Of a stretch of 64,000 bases of DNA, positions 1 to 8,839 are shown piece after piece. The notes beneath the pieces were generated by a model. That model made no database searches, was not told the origin of the DNA, and saw only the letters and a list, made by a program, of their open reading frames with translations. The DNA lies in NCBI RefSeq assembly GCF_024266705.1, contig NZ_CP100756.1:2170001-2234000 (forward strand), in the 5' to 3' direction. This DNA is from Natrinema gelatinilyticum. Its GTDB lineage: Archaea; Halobacteriota; Halobacteria; Halobacteriales; Natrialbaceae. The first letter of the stretch is position 1, and the number at the start of each line of letters is the position of its first letter. The translations under genes were made by a program, and so were the position numbers.

Positions 1-160
1 CTGCGTCGGGCGAGAGTGCGCCGAGCCAGAAGGTGTCCCCCACGTTGTAGGCGACTTGCAACAACTGGATTACCACCAGCGGCCACGCCAACCGGATCAT
101 CGGTCGGACGAGCGGGCCCTCGGTGAGGGCTCCACCGTCCACCGCCTCGCCACCATCCAT
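1..160 (-). CDS. MATE family efflux transporter, N-terminal fragment
   Basis: The reverse strand opens with ATG at 160-158 and stays open to the left edge. It encodes a short acidic leader followed by a sequence containing MIRLAWPLVVIQLLQVAYN and then VGDTFWLG. That layout, a first transmembrane helix followed by a V(G/D)(T/M)(F/Y)WLG-like loop, is typical of MATE (NorM/DinF) cation-coupled drug exporters. Only about 53 residues are visible, so substrate and subfamily cannot be stated. It is divergent from mtnP with about 200 bp between the starts. Confidence 0.75.
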   Translation of the reverse strand, partial: MDGGEAVDGGALTEGPLVRPMIRLAWPLVVIQLLQVAYNVGDTFWLGALSPDA

Positions 161-359
161 ATCCGCGAAGTGGGTGGGACCATACTTGGATATTTGTGAA
201 CTATGATAGCTCCAACCATTCACTCCGAACGCAGTTCGGCCGAACGGCCACGTCGGCGGTCCGCCCGTTACACGGTCGCCTCCGCCTGACCGCCGGTGAG
301 ATCCCGAGATCGGAGACTGCAACCGGACATTTAGGGGCCTGGTCCGCTCACGTTCTGCC

Positions 360-1226
360 ATGACGATCGGCGTTATCGGCGGGAGCGGCATCTACGACGC
401 ACTACCACTCGAGAACACCCGTATAGAGGAGGTTTCAACGCCTTACGGCGAGCCGAGCGGAGCGGTGACACTTGGCGAACTCGGCGGGCGTTCGGTGGCG
501 TTCGTTCCGCGCCACGGTAAGAGTCACCAGTATCCGCCGACCGACACGTCCTACCGGGCGAATATCTACGCGCTCAAGGCGGTCGGCGTCGATCGGGTGA
601 TCGCGACGAACGCGGTCGGGAGCCTGCGCGAGGATCTGCCACCCCGAACGCTGGTCGTTCCCGACCAGATTTTCGACCGAACCAAGCACCGATCAGCTTC
701 GTTCTTCGGTGACGGGATGGTCGTCCACATGGGGTTTGCCGACCCGTACTGCCCGGAGATGGCCTCTCACCTCGCGAGCGCGGCCGAGGACGTGACCGAC
801 GGCGAGACCAAGACCGAACGAGGTGGGACCTACGTCTGCATCGAAGGGCCGCAGTTTTCGACGAGGGCCGAAAGCGAGTTCTACCGGTCCCAGGGCTGGG
901 ACATCATCGGAATGACCGCCATTCCGGAGGCCAAACTCGCTCGCGAAGCCGAACTGAGCTACGCCACGATCGCTGGCGTTACCGACTACGACGTCTGGAA
1001 GGACGACCGCGAGGTAACCCTCGAGGAAGTCCTCGAGAACGCCGCGGTCAACGAGGACGCAATCAACGCCGTCGTCGAACGCGCCATCCAGACAATGCCC
1101 GACGACTTCCACAGCGAGTTCTGGAGCGCACTCGAGGGGACGATCAATACCCCGGTTGAAGCGATTCCGGAGGAGACGCTCGAGCGCGTCGATTTGTTAG
1201 CTGGCGAGTATCTGGACCGGGAGTGA
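360..1226 (+). CDS. mtnP: S-methyl-5'-thioadenosine phosphorylase
   Basis: A 288-residue purine nucleoside phosphorylase of the MTAP type. It phosphorolyses methylthioadenosine to adenine and methylthioribose-1-phosphate in the cytoplasm, recycling the by-product of polyamine synthesis. Visible family motifs are the N-terminal phosphate-binding GGSGIYD, RHGKSHQYPP, ATNAVGSL, IEGPQFSTRAES and IGMTAIPEAKLAREAELSYA, followed by GVTDYD in the base-binding site. Length matches archaeal family members. It is monocistronic in appearance: divergent from the MATE gene and followed by about 800 bp without genes. Whether it prefers MTA or methylthioinosine cannot be read with certainty. Confidence 0.93.
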   Translation: MTIGVIGGSGIYDALPLENTRIEEVSTPYGEPSGAVTLGELGGRSVAFVPRHGKSHQYPPTDTSYRANIYALKAVGVDRVIATNAVGSLREDLPPRTLVVPDQIFDRTKHRSASFFGDGMVVHMGFADPYCPEMASHLASAAEDVTDGETKTERGGTYVCIEGPQFSTRAESEFYRSQGWDIIGMTAIPEAKLAREAELSYATIAGVTDYDVWKDDREVTLEEVLENAAVNEDAINAVVERAIQTMPDDFHSEFWSALEGTINTPVEAIPEETLERVDLLAGEYLDRE

Positions 1227-1234
1227 CCTCAATC

Positions 1235-1985
1235 GCTCTCTGAACCGATGGGCAACCTCGGTTCGGTATCTCACCATCCCCTTTTTCGTGGCGAGAACAC
1301 CGCCGTTTACGGCGGAGAAAGTCACTCGAACGCCCGCTCGAGTTCGAGCGCCGTGGTCTCGTCGTTCCGATCGACTCCCAGGGCCCCGCGAGAGTGCGAT
1401 CGGCAGCAACTTCTGGATCACCGCGTACGTCTCGGTCCGGAATCGAAAGAGGGCGTCGTCCGGTCTGGGCATCACATCGACGAAACGTCAGTGGCTGGTG
1501 AACTACTCCGCCCTACCGCGCTCGGGCCTCCCCGGCCCTCGCTTGGTGCGGACGGAACTTCCTGTTTCTGTGTCGGAACGTGCAGGACCAGATCCCACAG
1601 CGTCCACAAGACGCGGAGCGTCTCGTGCGGCCCGGCAGAACGCCGTTGACGTTCTGCGGACGGTTCCAGACTCCGCAGGCGACTTCCCGTTACAGGTGGT
1701 TCGGAGTGTCCCACTCCTCCCGGTTGGACACTCGACCACAACCGACGATGCACGCTTGTTGTCGCGTTTGAACAACGCCGAAAGCGTGGTGAGCATCTTA
1801 CTTTCACCTTCGACCGAAGGGATAATAAGAGTACCGATTCACGCGAAAACAAGCGTGCGGGCGCTGTCTCCCCTCCCTGCTCGCTTCGCTCGCTGAGGAT
1901 AGCGCGGGACCGTCGGTCCCGCTGACCATGCGAACGGCGTCGCCGTGAGCAGAAGGGGGCTTAGCGCCCTCAATTACAGCTAAAC
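1235..1985. other. Gene-free stretch with clustered hairpins, possibly IS200/IS605-type debris
   Basis: No convincing gene lies here; the open frames on both strands are low-complexity and resemble nothing known. Strong inverted repeats are visible: 1300-1315 (CCGCCGT stem), 1609-1623 (AGACGC stem), 1635-1657 (GCAGAACG stem) and 1904-1922 (GCGGGACC stem). The hairpin at 1300-1315 followed by GAGAAAGTCAC resembles the right ends of haloarchaeal IS200/IS605 elements as I remember them. No tnpA or tnpB reading frame is recognisable, so this would be a decayed or solo fragment. Structured non-coding RNA is an alternative. Confidence 0.3.
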
Positions 1986-2031
1986 GCGTGTGAGCGCTCG
2001 AGTGGGTACGGCCGACCGAAACCGAAGCAGA

Positions 2032-3159
2032 TCAGTCGGCGATCGCTTCGCTCGGCTCCGACTCCACCGTCGCTTCCGTGACCCAGAGGTCGCCGAACAG
2101 TTCGTCCTGCTCGAGCGTGACCCGACCGCGGTGGGCCAGAAAGAGCAATGCGAGATAGGTCATCACTCGTGTACCGCCGATCTCGTCGATCTCGGCGTAC
2201 AGCACCTCGTCCCGGCCCTGTCCGTACTGGTGCTCGAGTTCCGCTTCGACGTCGTCGATGACTGCCTCGATGTCTTCCTCGTGGGCCGTGTGCGTGACCT
2301 CGTCGCTCGTCGGTTCATCGTCCACTCGAAAGTCGTCGCCGGAGTGGTAGTTCAGTTCCTGAACGCCGCGACCGTATCCCGACGGCGAGTCGCTCGTGTC
2401 GTAGCTGCGCGACTCTTTCCACCACGTGTCGCGTTCGGCGGTCCGGAGTTCGCGAACCAGTTCGTCCAGCGTCTCCGGTTTCCCCCGCGCGTGTTTGCGC
2501 TCGAGACGGCGCTCCATTTCCGCCTCGAGATTCTCGACGGGATCGAATCCCGGTGGACAGTCGTTGCCGTCGTCACCGTCGGCGGCCATCGCACCGTCGT
2601 CCACGAAGGGTGCTTCCCACGGCGGGAGGTCCTCGTCTTCGGGTTCGTCGGTGGCGAACAGTGCATCACTTTTCATCCGCAGAAGGACGCTCGCGTAGAA
2701 CAGCGCCCGCCCCGACGTTCGCAGATCGGCGTCGTCGAGCGCCTCGAGGAACTTGTCGGTGACCGCCACGATGTCGATATCCCACGGGTCGATCTCGCCG
2801 TCTTTCGCGAGCGTGACGAGCAGTTCGACGGGCTCGACTTCGTCTTCGCCCCCGGGCCCATCGACCGTGCCTCCCTCGTCCGCGGCGTCGGCGGAGTCAC
2901 CCTCCGTGAACTCGAGCACCGACTCGTTGTCGCCCGTGCTCGCATCCAACTCGGTGGCCCTCTCGGACCTCGAATCGCCCGGTCGCGTTCGATCCTCGTG
3001 TCCGACGATGTTCAGCGGAATCTCGTCGTCTCGAGTTTCTCCGCTCGCTTTTTCGGAGGCCTCCATCGTCGTCTTCGACTCCTCGGAGCCTTGCCCGTCT
3101 CGCGGGTCGCTTCGTTCCCCGCTCGACGTTTCCGACTCGCTGCGCGACTCGCTAGTCAT
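2032..3159 (-). CDS. scpA: Segregation and condensation protein A (kleisin)
   Basis: A 375-residue kleisin that bridges the two heads of an SMC dimer to form the chromosome-organising condensin ring. The start is taken as ATG at 3159, which overlaps the last 8 bases of smc and so suggests translational coupling; an upstream in-frame ATG at 3177 lies inside smc. The first about 105 residues are a very acidic, Ser/Glu-rich low-complexity tail. The kleisin N-domain then begins at PVELLVTLAKDGEIDPWDID, which contacts the SMC neck, and continues with VTDKFLEAL and LRMKSDALF. The C-terminal winged helix includes TYLALLFLAHRGRVTLEQDE. No scpB gene is present in the window. Confidence 0.93.
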   Translation of the reverse strand: MTSESRSESETSSGERSDPRDGQGSEESKTTMEASEKASGETRDDEIPLNIVGHEDRTRPGDSRSERATELDASTGDNESVLEFTEGDSADAADEGGTVDGPGGEDEVEPVELLVTLAKDGEIDPWDIDIVAVTDKFLEALDDADLRTSGRALFYASVLLRMKSDALFATDEPEDEDLPPWEAPFVDDGAMAADGDDGNDCPPGFDPVENLEAEMERRLERKHARGKPETLDELVRELRTAERDTWWKESRSYDTSDSPSGYGRGVQELNYHSGDDFRVDDEPTSDEVTHTAHEEDIEAVIDDVEAELEHQYGQGRDEVLYAEIDEIGGTRVMTYLALLFLAHRGRVTLEQDELFGDLWVTEATVESEPSEAIAD

Positions 3160-6100
3160 CAGCCGGCACCTCTCCACTACTCAGATCGATCCCAGTCACC
3201 GCGCTGACGTTGTCCTGTTGCATCGTGACGCCGATCGCTCGTTCGGAGCGATCGAGCATGGCCGTTCGGTGGGAGACGACGACGAACTGGGCCTTTTCGG
3301 AGAGTTCGTCGACCATCTCGCCGATCCGCTCGGCGTTGACCGCATCGAGGAAGGCGTCGACCTCGTCGAGCGCGTAGAACGGCGCCGGATTGTGTCGCTG
3401 GATCGCGAAGATGAACGCCAGCGCAGTCAGCGACTTTTCGCCGCCGGACATCGCGTCGAGCCGCTGGATCGGCTTGTCGCCCGGCTGGGCCTTCATCGTC
3501 AACCCGCCGTCGAACGGATCGTCCTCGTTCTCGAGGTGCAGCGTTCCCGTCCCCTCTGAGAGCTTCTCGAAAATTTCGGTGAAGTGATCGGCGATCGCCT
3601 CATATGCATCCATGAACGTCTCCTTTTTCTGGGTTTCGTACTGCTCGATGCGCTCACGGATCCCGTCGGCTTCCTCGACCAGCGTCGCTTTGCCCTCCTC
3701 GAGATCCTCGAGGTCGCTTCGAACCGCGTCGTACTCGTCGATCGCGAGCATATTCACTGGCTCCATCGCTTCCATATCCGTACCGAGGTGGTCGATCATC
3801 TCGAGGACCGTCTCGTGGTCGGGGACGTCCTCCGGATCGTAGTCCCCGACCTCCGATTCCAGCGATTCGATCTCCCACTCGAGGCTACTCGCGCGCTCGC
3901 GAGCGTTCTCGAGCTTGCTCTCGACGGCGTTAACCCGATCCTGCTGTCGGTCGCGTTCGGCTCGGGCCTCGCTCAGTTCCTCCTTGAGGTCGCTCCGATC
4001 GTCTTTCAACTCGGCGAGTTCGTCTTCGAGGTCCGCGACGGCGTCGCGTTTTTCCTCGAGCGTCTCGCGTTTTGCCTCGATCTGTGCGCCGTGTTCGTCG
4101 ATCCGCTCTTCGTGTTCGGCTTTGCGGTTCTGGGCGGTCTCGATGTCGTCGTGAAGATCCTCGATTGCGTCCTCGGCGTACTCCTTCTCGAGGCTCAGTT
4201 CGTTGAGTTTGCCGTCGTGGTCCTGAATTCGCCGCTCACGCTCCGCAATCTCGGCGTCCAGTTCCTCGATCTGATCGGTCAGCTCGGGTATCTTCGAGTC
4301 CGCGAGTTCGGTCTCCAGGTCGTCGATGTCGGCTTCGATCTCCTCGACCGTCGCCGTCTTCGCTTCGATCTCGTCTGCGATCTCGTTCATCCGCTCGTCG
4401 ACGGACTCGCGCTCCTCGCGCAGTTCCTTGAGGTTCGCCTCCGCCGTCTCGATCCCCGCCTCGATCGTTTCGCGTCGGTCGTCGAGCGCCTCGAGTTCGG
4501 CTTCGATCGATCGCACCTCGTCGGCCGCGTCGCTCTTGCGGTCGCGGGCGTCGTCGAGGCGCTCTTCGACGCTGTGAAGTTCCTCTCGGAGGGACTCGCG
4601 TTCGTCCTGTAACTCGGTGATCTGTTTGGCGACGCGCTCGAGTTGGCCTTCCCCACCGCCGGTAAATGAGTAGCGCGAGCCGCTGCCGGATCCGCCGGTC
4701 ATCGCACCGCTCTTTTCGACCAGGTCGCCGTCCAGCGTCACCATCCGGTAGTCGCCCATGTACGAGCGAGCGGTTTCCAGATCTTCGACGACCAGGGTGT
4801 CCCCGAGGACGTACGAGAAGACGCCGGCGTACTGGGCGTCGAAGTCGACGAGGTTGTACGCGAAGTCGACGATCCCTGGGCCGCTCGGTGCGTTCGGGAG
4901 TTGCCGCTGGCTCATATCCGAAAGCGGCAGGAAGGTCGCGCGACCGGCGTTTCGGGACTTGAGGTGTTCGATACACTGCTGGCCAACGACGTCGTCGTTG
5001 ACGACCACGTTCGCGAGGCGGCCACCGGCTGCCGTCTCACAGGCGACCGCGTACTCACCTGGAACGGTACCGAGCTGGGCGACAGCGCCGTGGACACCGT
5101 CGATTCCCGAGTTCAGGATCGTCGTGACCGCACGGCCGAACGAGGAATCGCCGCTTTCGCCCGCGTTGGCCTCGAGTTCGGCGTACTCCTGTTGCTTCGC
5201 CTGTATCTCGTCGTCGAGGTCGTCGGCATCCGACTGGAGGCGGCGCTTTTCGTCTTTCAGATCGTCGACGACCGCCGCGATATTCGTCCGGTTTCGCTTC
5301 GCTTTCTCGAGTTCTCGCTCGAGATCTCCCCGCCGACTCTCGATTTCCGGGATCTCCGCGCGTTTGTCCTCGATCTCGTCTTCCGTTTCGCTGATGGCGT
5401 TCGAGCGCCGACGGGCTTCGTCCAGCAGCCGATCTTGCTCGCGCTGGAGGTCGTTCTTCGCGGTCTTTTCCGTTTCCAGTTCGTCCTTTCGATCGCTCAA
5501 TTCTGCTTTGAGTTCGTCGAACTCGGTATCGACGGCATCGATCTCCGCCTCGAGGTCCTCACGCTCGGCCTCACGTTGCTGAATTTCGGCCTTGATCGAG
5601 GCCTTCTCGAGTTTGTAGTCTCGCATCTCCGTCTCGAGATCCTCGATCGTCTCTTGCTTGCGGTCGATCTGAACGAACGCCTCCCGGCGATCGGATTCGG
5701 CTTCCTCGATCGCCCCTTTGCTGGCCTCGATCTTGTCCTCGAGCCGTGAGATGTCGCCTTTGATCTCCTCAATCTCGCTTTTGATCCGGAGCTGTTCGTC
5801 CTCGCCTTTCCGCTCGATCTCAGCGTTCAAGTCCTCGAGATCTTCCTGCAGGCGGACGGCTTTTCCCTCGCGTTCGTCGAGTTCACGTTGGAGTTCCCGC
5901 AGTTCGTCCGCGTGATCGTCGACATTCGACTCGAGCGAATCGAGTTCGTCGCGTTTCTCCTCGAGTTCGCTGGCCTTTTTGTACCCTTCGTACTCCTCTT
6001 TCTCGCGGCGGAGCCGGCGGTAGCGAAGGGCCTGCTGTCGTTCGTCGGCCAGTTGGTCGAGTCGGTCGCGTTTCTCTTCGATCCGGAGTTCGGCTTCGTC

Positions 6101-6724
6101 GATTCGTTCCTGCACCGTCTCGAGTTCCGCGAAGGCGTCTTCTTTCTTGGCGTCGAACTCCGCGACACCCGCGATTTCGTCGATGATCTCCCGGCGGGAG
6201 TGGGGTGTCATGTTGATAATCTCGGTGACGTCGCCCTGCATGACGACGTTGTAGCCCTCCGGAGTGACGCCAGCCTGGGCTAACAAATCCTGGATGTCGG
6301 AGAGATTGACCGAGCGGTCGTTGAGGTAGTAGTAGGAATAGTAGTTGTCGTCGGTCTCCTTGACGCGGCGCCGGATTGTAATCTCGTCGACGTCACCGAT
6401 GTCTTCGCTCCCGGCCGCGTTGACGACCTGTGAACGCTCGAGCGTGTGATCGGAATTGTCGAGGATGACCTCGACGACGGCCTCGCGGGGTCCGTCGGTA
6501 GCGGTCCCGTCTTCGTGGCCGGGGTTGTAGATGAGGTCGGTCAGTTTCTCGGCCCGAATCCCGCGGGTCCGGGCCAGTCCGAGCGCGAAGAGAACGGCGT
6601 CGATGATGTTCGACTTGCCCGAGCCGTTCGGGCCCGTCACGACCGTGAAATCCTCGTAGAACGGGATCTTGGTTTTTCGGCCGAAGCTCTTGAAGTTGTC
6701 CAGAACGAGCGCTTTGATATACAT
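3152..6724 (-). CDS. smc: Chromosome segregation protein SMC
   Basis: A full-length SMC ATPase of 1190 residues. The N-terminal head carries Walker A GPNGSGKSNIID near residue 33. Two long Glu/Arg-rich coiled coils (about 170-500 and 680-1010) flank a hinge containing GIDGVHGAVAQLGTVPGEYA and ending in glycine-rich TGGSGSGSRYSF. The C-terminal head carries the ABC signature LDAMSGGEKSLTALAF and Walker B FYALDEVDAFLD. The ATPase-driven dimer compacts and segregates the chromosome with ScpA, encoded immediately downstream and overlapping. A small coiled-coil gene lies about 100 bp upstream in the same direction and probably belongs to the operon. Confidence 0.97.
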   Translation of the reverse strand: MYIKALVLDNFKSFGRKTKIPFYEDFTVVTGPNGSGKSNIIDAVLFALGLARTRGIRAEKLTDLIYNPGHEDGTATDGPREAVVEVILDNSDHTLERSQVVNAAGSEDIGDVDEITIRRRVKETDDNYYSYYYLNDRSVNLSDIQDLLAQAGVTPEGYNVVMQGDVTEIINMTPHSRREIIDEIAGVAEFDAKKEDAFAELETVQERIDEAELRIEEKRDRLDQLADERQQALRYRRLRREKEEYEGYKKASELEEKRDELDSLESNVDDHADELRELQRELDEREGKAVRLQEDLEDLNAEIERKGEDEQLRIKSEIEEIKGDISRLEDKIEASKGAIEEAESDRREAFVQIDRKQETIEDLETEMRDYKLEKASIKAEIQQREAEREDLEAEIDAVDTEFDELKAELSDRKDELETEKTAKNDLQREQDRLLDEARRRSNAISETEDEIEDKRAEIPEIESRRGDLERELEKAKRNRTNIAAVVDDLKDEKRRLQSDADDLDDEIQAKQQEYAELEANAGESGDSSFGRAVTTILNSGIDGVHGAVAQLGTVPGEYAVACETAAGGRLANVVVNDDVVGQQCIEHLKSRNAGRATFLPLSDMSQRQLPNAPSGPGIVDFAYNLVDFDAQYAGVFSYVLGDTLVVEDLETARSYMGDYRMVTLDGDLVEKSGAMTGGSGSGSRYSFTGGGEGQLERVAKQITELQDERESLREELHSVEERLDDARDRKSDAADEVRSIEAELEALDDRRETIEAGIETAEANLKELREERESVDERMNEIADEIEAKTATVEEIEADIDDLETELADSKIPELTDQIEELDAEIAERERRIQDHDGKLNELSLEKEYAEDAIEDLHDDIETAQNRKAEHEERIDEHGAQIEAKRETLEEKRDAVADLEDELAELKDDRSDLKEELSEARAERDRQQDRVNAVESKLENARERASSLEWEIESLESEVGDYDPEDVPDHETVLEMIDHLGTDMEAMEPVNMLAIDEYDAVRSDLEDLEEGKATLVEEADGIRERIEQYETQKKETFMDAYEAIADHFTEIFEKLSEGTGTLHLENEDDPFDGGLTMKAQPGDKPIQRLDAMSGGEKSLTALAFIFAIQRHNPAPFYALDEVDAFLDAVNAERIGEMVDELSEKAQFVVVSHRTAMLDRSERAIGVTMQQDNVSAVTGIDLSSGEVPADD

Positions 6725-6825
6725 TCTCGTTACAAGTCCTCCGTTCCACCGTGGTATGCGGCCGCGGAGTCGGGCACCGCATCACCGTTCGCGTTTGCGG
6801 CGTCGGATTCGGGTACCGACTGCAG

Positions 6826-7131
6826 TTATGCGACAATAATGTCGTCGTTACCTGAGTCTTCCGCTTCGTCGCCGGCAGTCTCCGTCTCACCATCGGTATC
6901 GGCCGTCGCTTCGGCCACTTCGTCGGGTTCGGCTTCCGGCGTTTCCTCGGGCTCGGACTGCGCTCCATCGCTGCGTCGCTCCGGGACGCGCGTCGGCGTG
7001 TCGGCGTCGAGTTCGCCCTCGAGAACGCGAATCCGCTCTTTCGCCTCGATAAGCTCGCCTGTCAGCCCCTCTACCGTCGACTCGAGTTCAGCGACCGTCG
7101 ATTCGAGTGTTTCGACGCGGTTGTTCGACAT
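6826..7131 (-). CDS. Small acidic coiled-coil protein upstream of smc
   Basis: A 101-residue protein starting at MSNNRVETLESTV (ATG at 7131). Residues 1-45 form a heptad-rich coiled coil and the remainder is an acidic Glu/Asp/Thr tail ending DDIIVA. I recognise it as a haloarchaeal protein of unknown function (DUF7518-like); no enzymatic motif is visible. It lies just upstream of smc and scpA with the same orientation, which suggests co-expression. An accessory role in chromosome organisation is inference from position only. An alternative in-frame ATG at 7158 is less likely because it would add nine non-conserved residues. Confidence 0.65.
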   Translation of the reverse strand: MSNNRVETLESTVAELESTVEGLTGELIEAKERIRVLEGELDADTPTRVPERRSDGAQSEPEETPEAEPDEVAEATADTDGETETAGDEAEDSGNDDIIVA

Positions 7132-7607
7132 ATCAGCTAGGGACCCGTCCGACCACATAAACGTATGTCAGACGAATATATCTCTCCTTACAGTTCGGCG
7201 TCGTCGGTACGGGCCCAGGCGACGGAGACTGCAGACCGCGCGCCAGGGACTCGGACACCGATTGCCGGCGGGCTGGCCGTTCGAGAAGCCAGGAAAGCGA
7301 TGGAAGTGCTCGGTACCTACGACGCCGTCAGTGCCGACGACATGATGGAGGTTGCCCCCGAATATACGGTCTGCTGTAAGTCATTGCCGGTGCAACCGCG
7401 ACCGTCCTGCGGGTGCACCGGCACATCGTTACAGTAGTCCGTATACGACTCGAGCGAGGGAATCGAACGACTCGCGTCGTACGTATTGGTGATGCTTCTC
7501 GAGCGGCTGTTCGCCGAGTGACCCCCGATGGAAACGACGAATACGGAGCGGACGATGGACTCGAACGTGACGACTACCACGAACGCGACCGTGATGGTGA
7601 TCGGCTC
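7132..7607. other. Intergenic region with a doubtful ORF and a palindromic element
   Basis: This 476-bp gap separates the smc operon from the aminotransferase. An AT-rich stretch at 7166-7186 could serve as promoter for the leftward operon. A 90-codon frame (7165-7437, plus strand) is open, but its last 25 codons run through the palindromic element at 7363-7445 and it matches no family I know, so I do not call it a gene. The rest shows nothing recognisable. Confidence 0.5.
7363..7445 (-). repeat. 83-bp palindromic repeat, copy A
   Basis: An imperfect palindrome bounded by TATACGGTCTGCTGTAA on the left and TTACAGTAGTCCGTATA on the right. Inner arms GCCGGTGCAACCGC and GGGTGCACCGGC surround an asymmetric loop containing CGACCGTCCTGC. 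Copy B at 58036-58113 matches the reverse complement of this copy, at about 80% or better by eye, including the asymmetric loop. The two are therefore the same element in opposite orientation. It encodes no transposase. It may be a non-autonomous element (MITE-like) or a conserved RNA or DNA hairpin. Confidence 0.8.
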
Positions 7608-8777
7608 ATGAGCGAGCGGCGGCGTACGCCGCCGGCGGTCGGGACGGATCGGACAAGCGGCGTCGCCGAATCGGTGATCCGCGAGATGACGCGGGAGGCG
7701 GTCCGGAAAGGCGCGATCAATCTCTCCCAGGGGATTCCGGACGCGGACGAGACCCCGGTCGAGATCGAGACGGCCGCCAAGGACGCAATCGACGTCGAGA
7801 GCCAGTACACGATCACCTGGGGGTTGCCGGACCTCAGAGACGCGGTCGCGGACCGATACGCAGACTGGAAGGGCGTCGAGTACGACCCCGAGACGGAGGT
7901 GACGATCACGAGCGGGACCAGCGAGGCGATCATGTCAACGATGCTCGCGCTCGCGGAACCGGGCGACGAGGTGATCTACTTCGAACCCGTCTACGAGAGC
8001 TACATTCCCGCCAGCCAGTTCGCCGGCGCAACGGCGGTTCCCCTCGATGTCACTGACACCCTCGAGATCGACTTCGATCGGCTCGCGACAGCGGCCGAGG
8101 ACGCCCGGATTCTCGTGCTTAACACCCCGATGAACCCGACCGGGAAGGTGTTTACTCGCCACGAACTCGAGGAGATCGAGGAAATCGTCTTTGAGCACGA
8201 CCTGCTCGTGTTGACCGACGAGATATACGAGCACATCGTCTATGACGACGACTATTTGAGCCCCGTCGAGGTCGGCGACCTCGCGGATCGGACGGTCGTC
8301 TGTACCGGGATGTCGAAGACCTTCAGCGTCACCGGCTGGCGAGTTGGCTTCTGTCACGCCCCCGAGTACCTCTCTCGGGAACTGCGAAAGGTCCACGACT
8401 ACACGAGTATCTGCGCGCCGACGCCGTTCCAGCGCGCGGGCGTCGAGGCGCTCTCGCTGCCCGACGCCTACTATGAGGAGCTGTCGGACTCCTACGAGCG
8501 GCGCCGCGACCTGCTCTACGAGGGGCTCGTCGATGCGGGGCTCGATCCCGTCGAGCCGGACGGCGCGTACTATATCATGACCCGGTATCCGACCGACGAG
8601 GACGACCGCGAGTTCTGCTACCGGCTCGTCCGTGAGGCCGGCGTCGCCGCCGTCCCAGGGAGCAGTTTCTACACCGATCCGGACGCCGACGCGGACTGGA
8701 TTCGGTTTACCTTCTCGCGCAACGAGGAGACGATTCGGGATGCGGTCGATCGACTGCGAGAGAACCGCTGGTGGTGA
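7608..8777 (+). CDS. PLP-dependent aminotransferase, class I/II
   Basis: A 389-residue fold-type I aminotransferase. The ATG at 7608 gives MSERRRTPP; an open frame upstream reads into the palindromic repeat and is rejected. Visible landmarks are NLSQGIPDADETP, ITSGTSEAIMSTM for phosphate binding, NTPMNPTGKVF, LTDEIYEHIVYDD with the cofactor Asp/Tyr, and the Schiff-base lysine in GMSKTFSVTGWRVGF. The C-terminal arginine for the substrate carboxylate lies in WIRFTFSRNEETI. It resembles archaeal aspartate/aromatic aminotransferases (AspC/ArAT clade); the amino-acid partner cannot be set from sequence alone. Confidence 0.9.
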   Translation: MSERRRTPPAVGTDRTSGVAESVIREMTREAVRKGAINLSQGIPDADETPVEIETAAKDAIDVESQYTITWGLPDLRDAVADRYADWKGVEYDPETEVTITSGTSEAIMSTMLALAEPGDEVIYFEPVYESYIPASQFAGATAVPLDVTDTLEIDFDRLATAAEDARILVLNTPMNPTGKVFTRHELEEIEEIVFEHDLLVLTDEIYEHIVYDDDYLSPVEVGDLADRTVVCTGMSKTFSVTGWRVGFCHAPEYLSRELRKVHDYTSICAPTPFQRAGVEALSLPDAYYEELSDSYERRRDLLYEGLVDAGLDPVEPDGAYYIMTRYPTDEDDREFCYRLVREAGVAAVPGSSFYTDPDADADWIRFTFSRNEETIRDAVDRLRENRWW

Positions 8778-8839
8778 TCGGTCCTGGGCTGCTGATGGCG
8801 GGGGCCGCCTGACGTCGAAAACCGGCGGCAACGCCGAAA

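Noticed and set aside
1990..3207. 405-codon plus-strand frame over scpA
   Set aside because: Antisense shadow of scpA in GC-rich DNA; low-complexity Arg/Val sequence with no motif.
3584..4612. Long plus-strand frame (342 codons) inside smc
   Set aside because: It lies antisense to the coiled-coil region of smc, is rich in Leu/Val/Phe because of the opposite-strand codons for Glu/Asp/Lys, and matches no family.
7165..7437. 90-codon frame between the coiled-coil gene and aminotransferase
   Set aside because: Its last third is made by the palindromic repeat, no family is recognised, and the region fits a promoter for the leftward operon.
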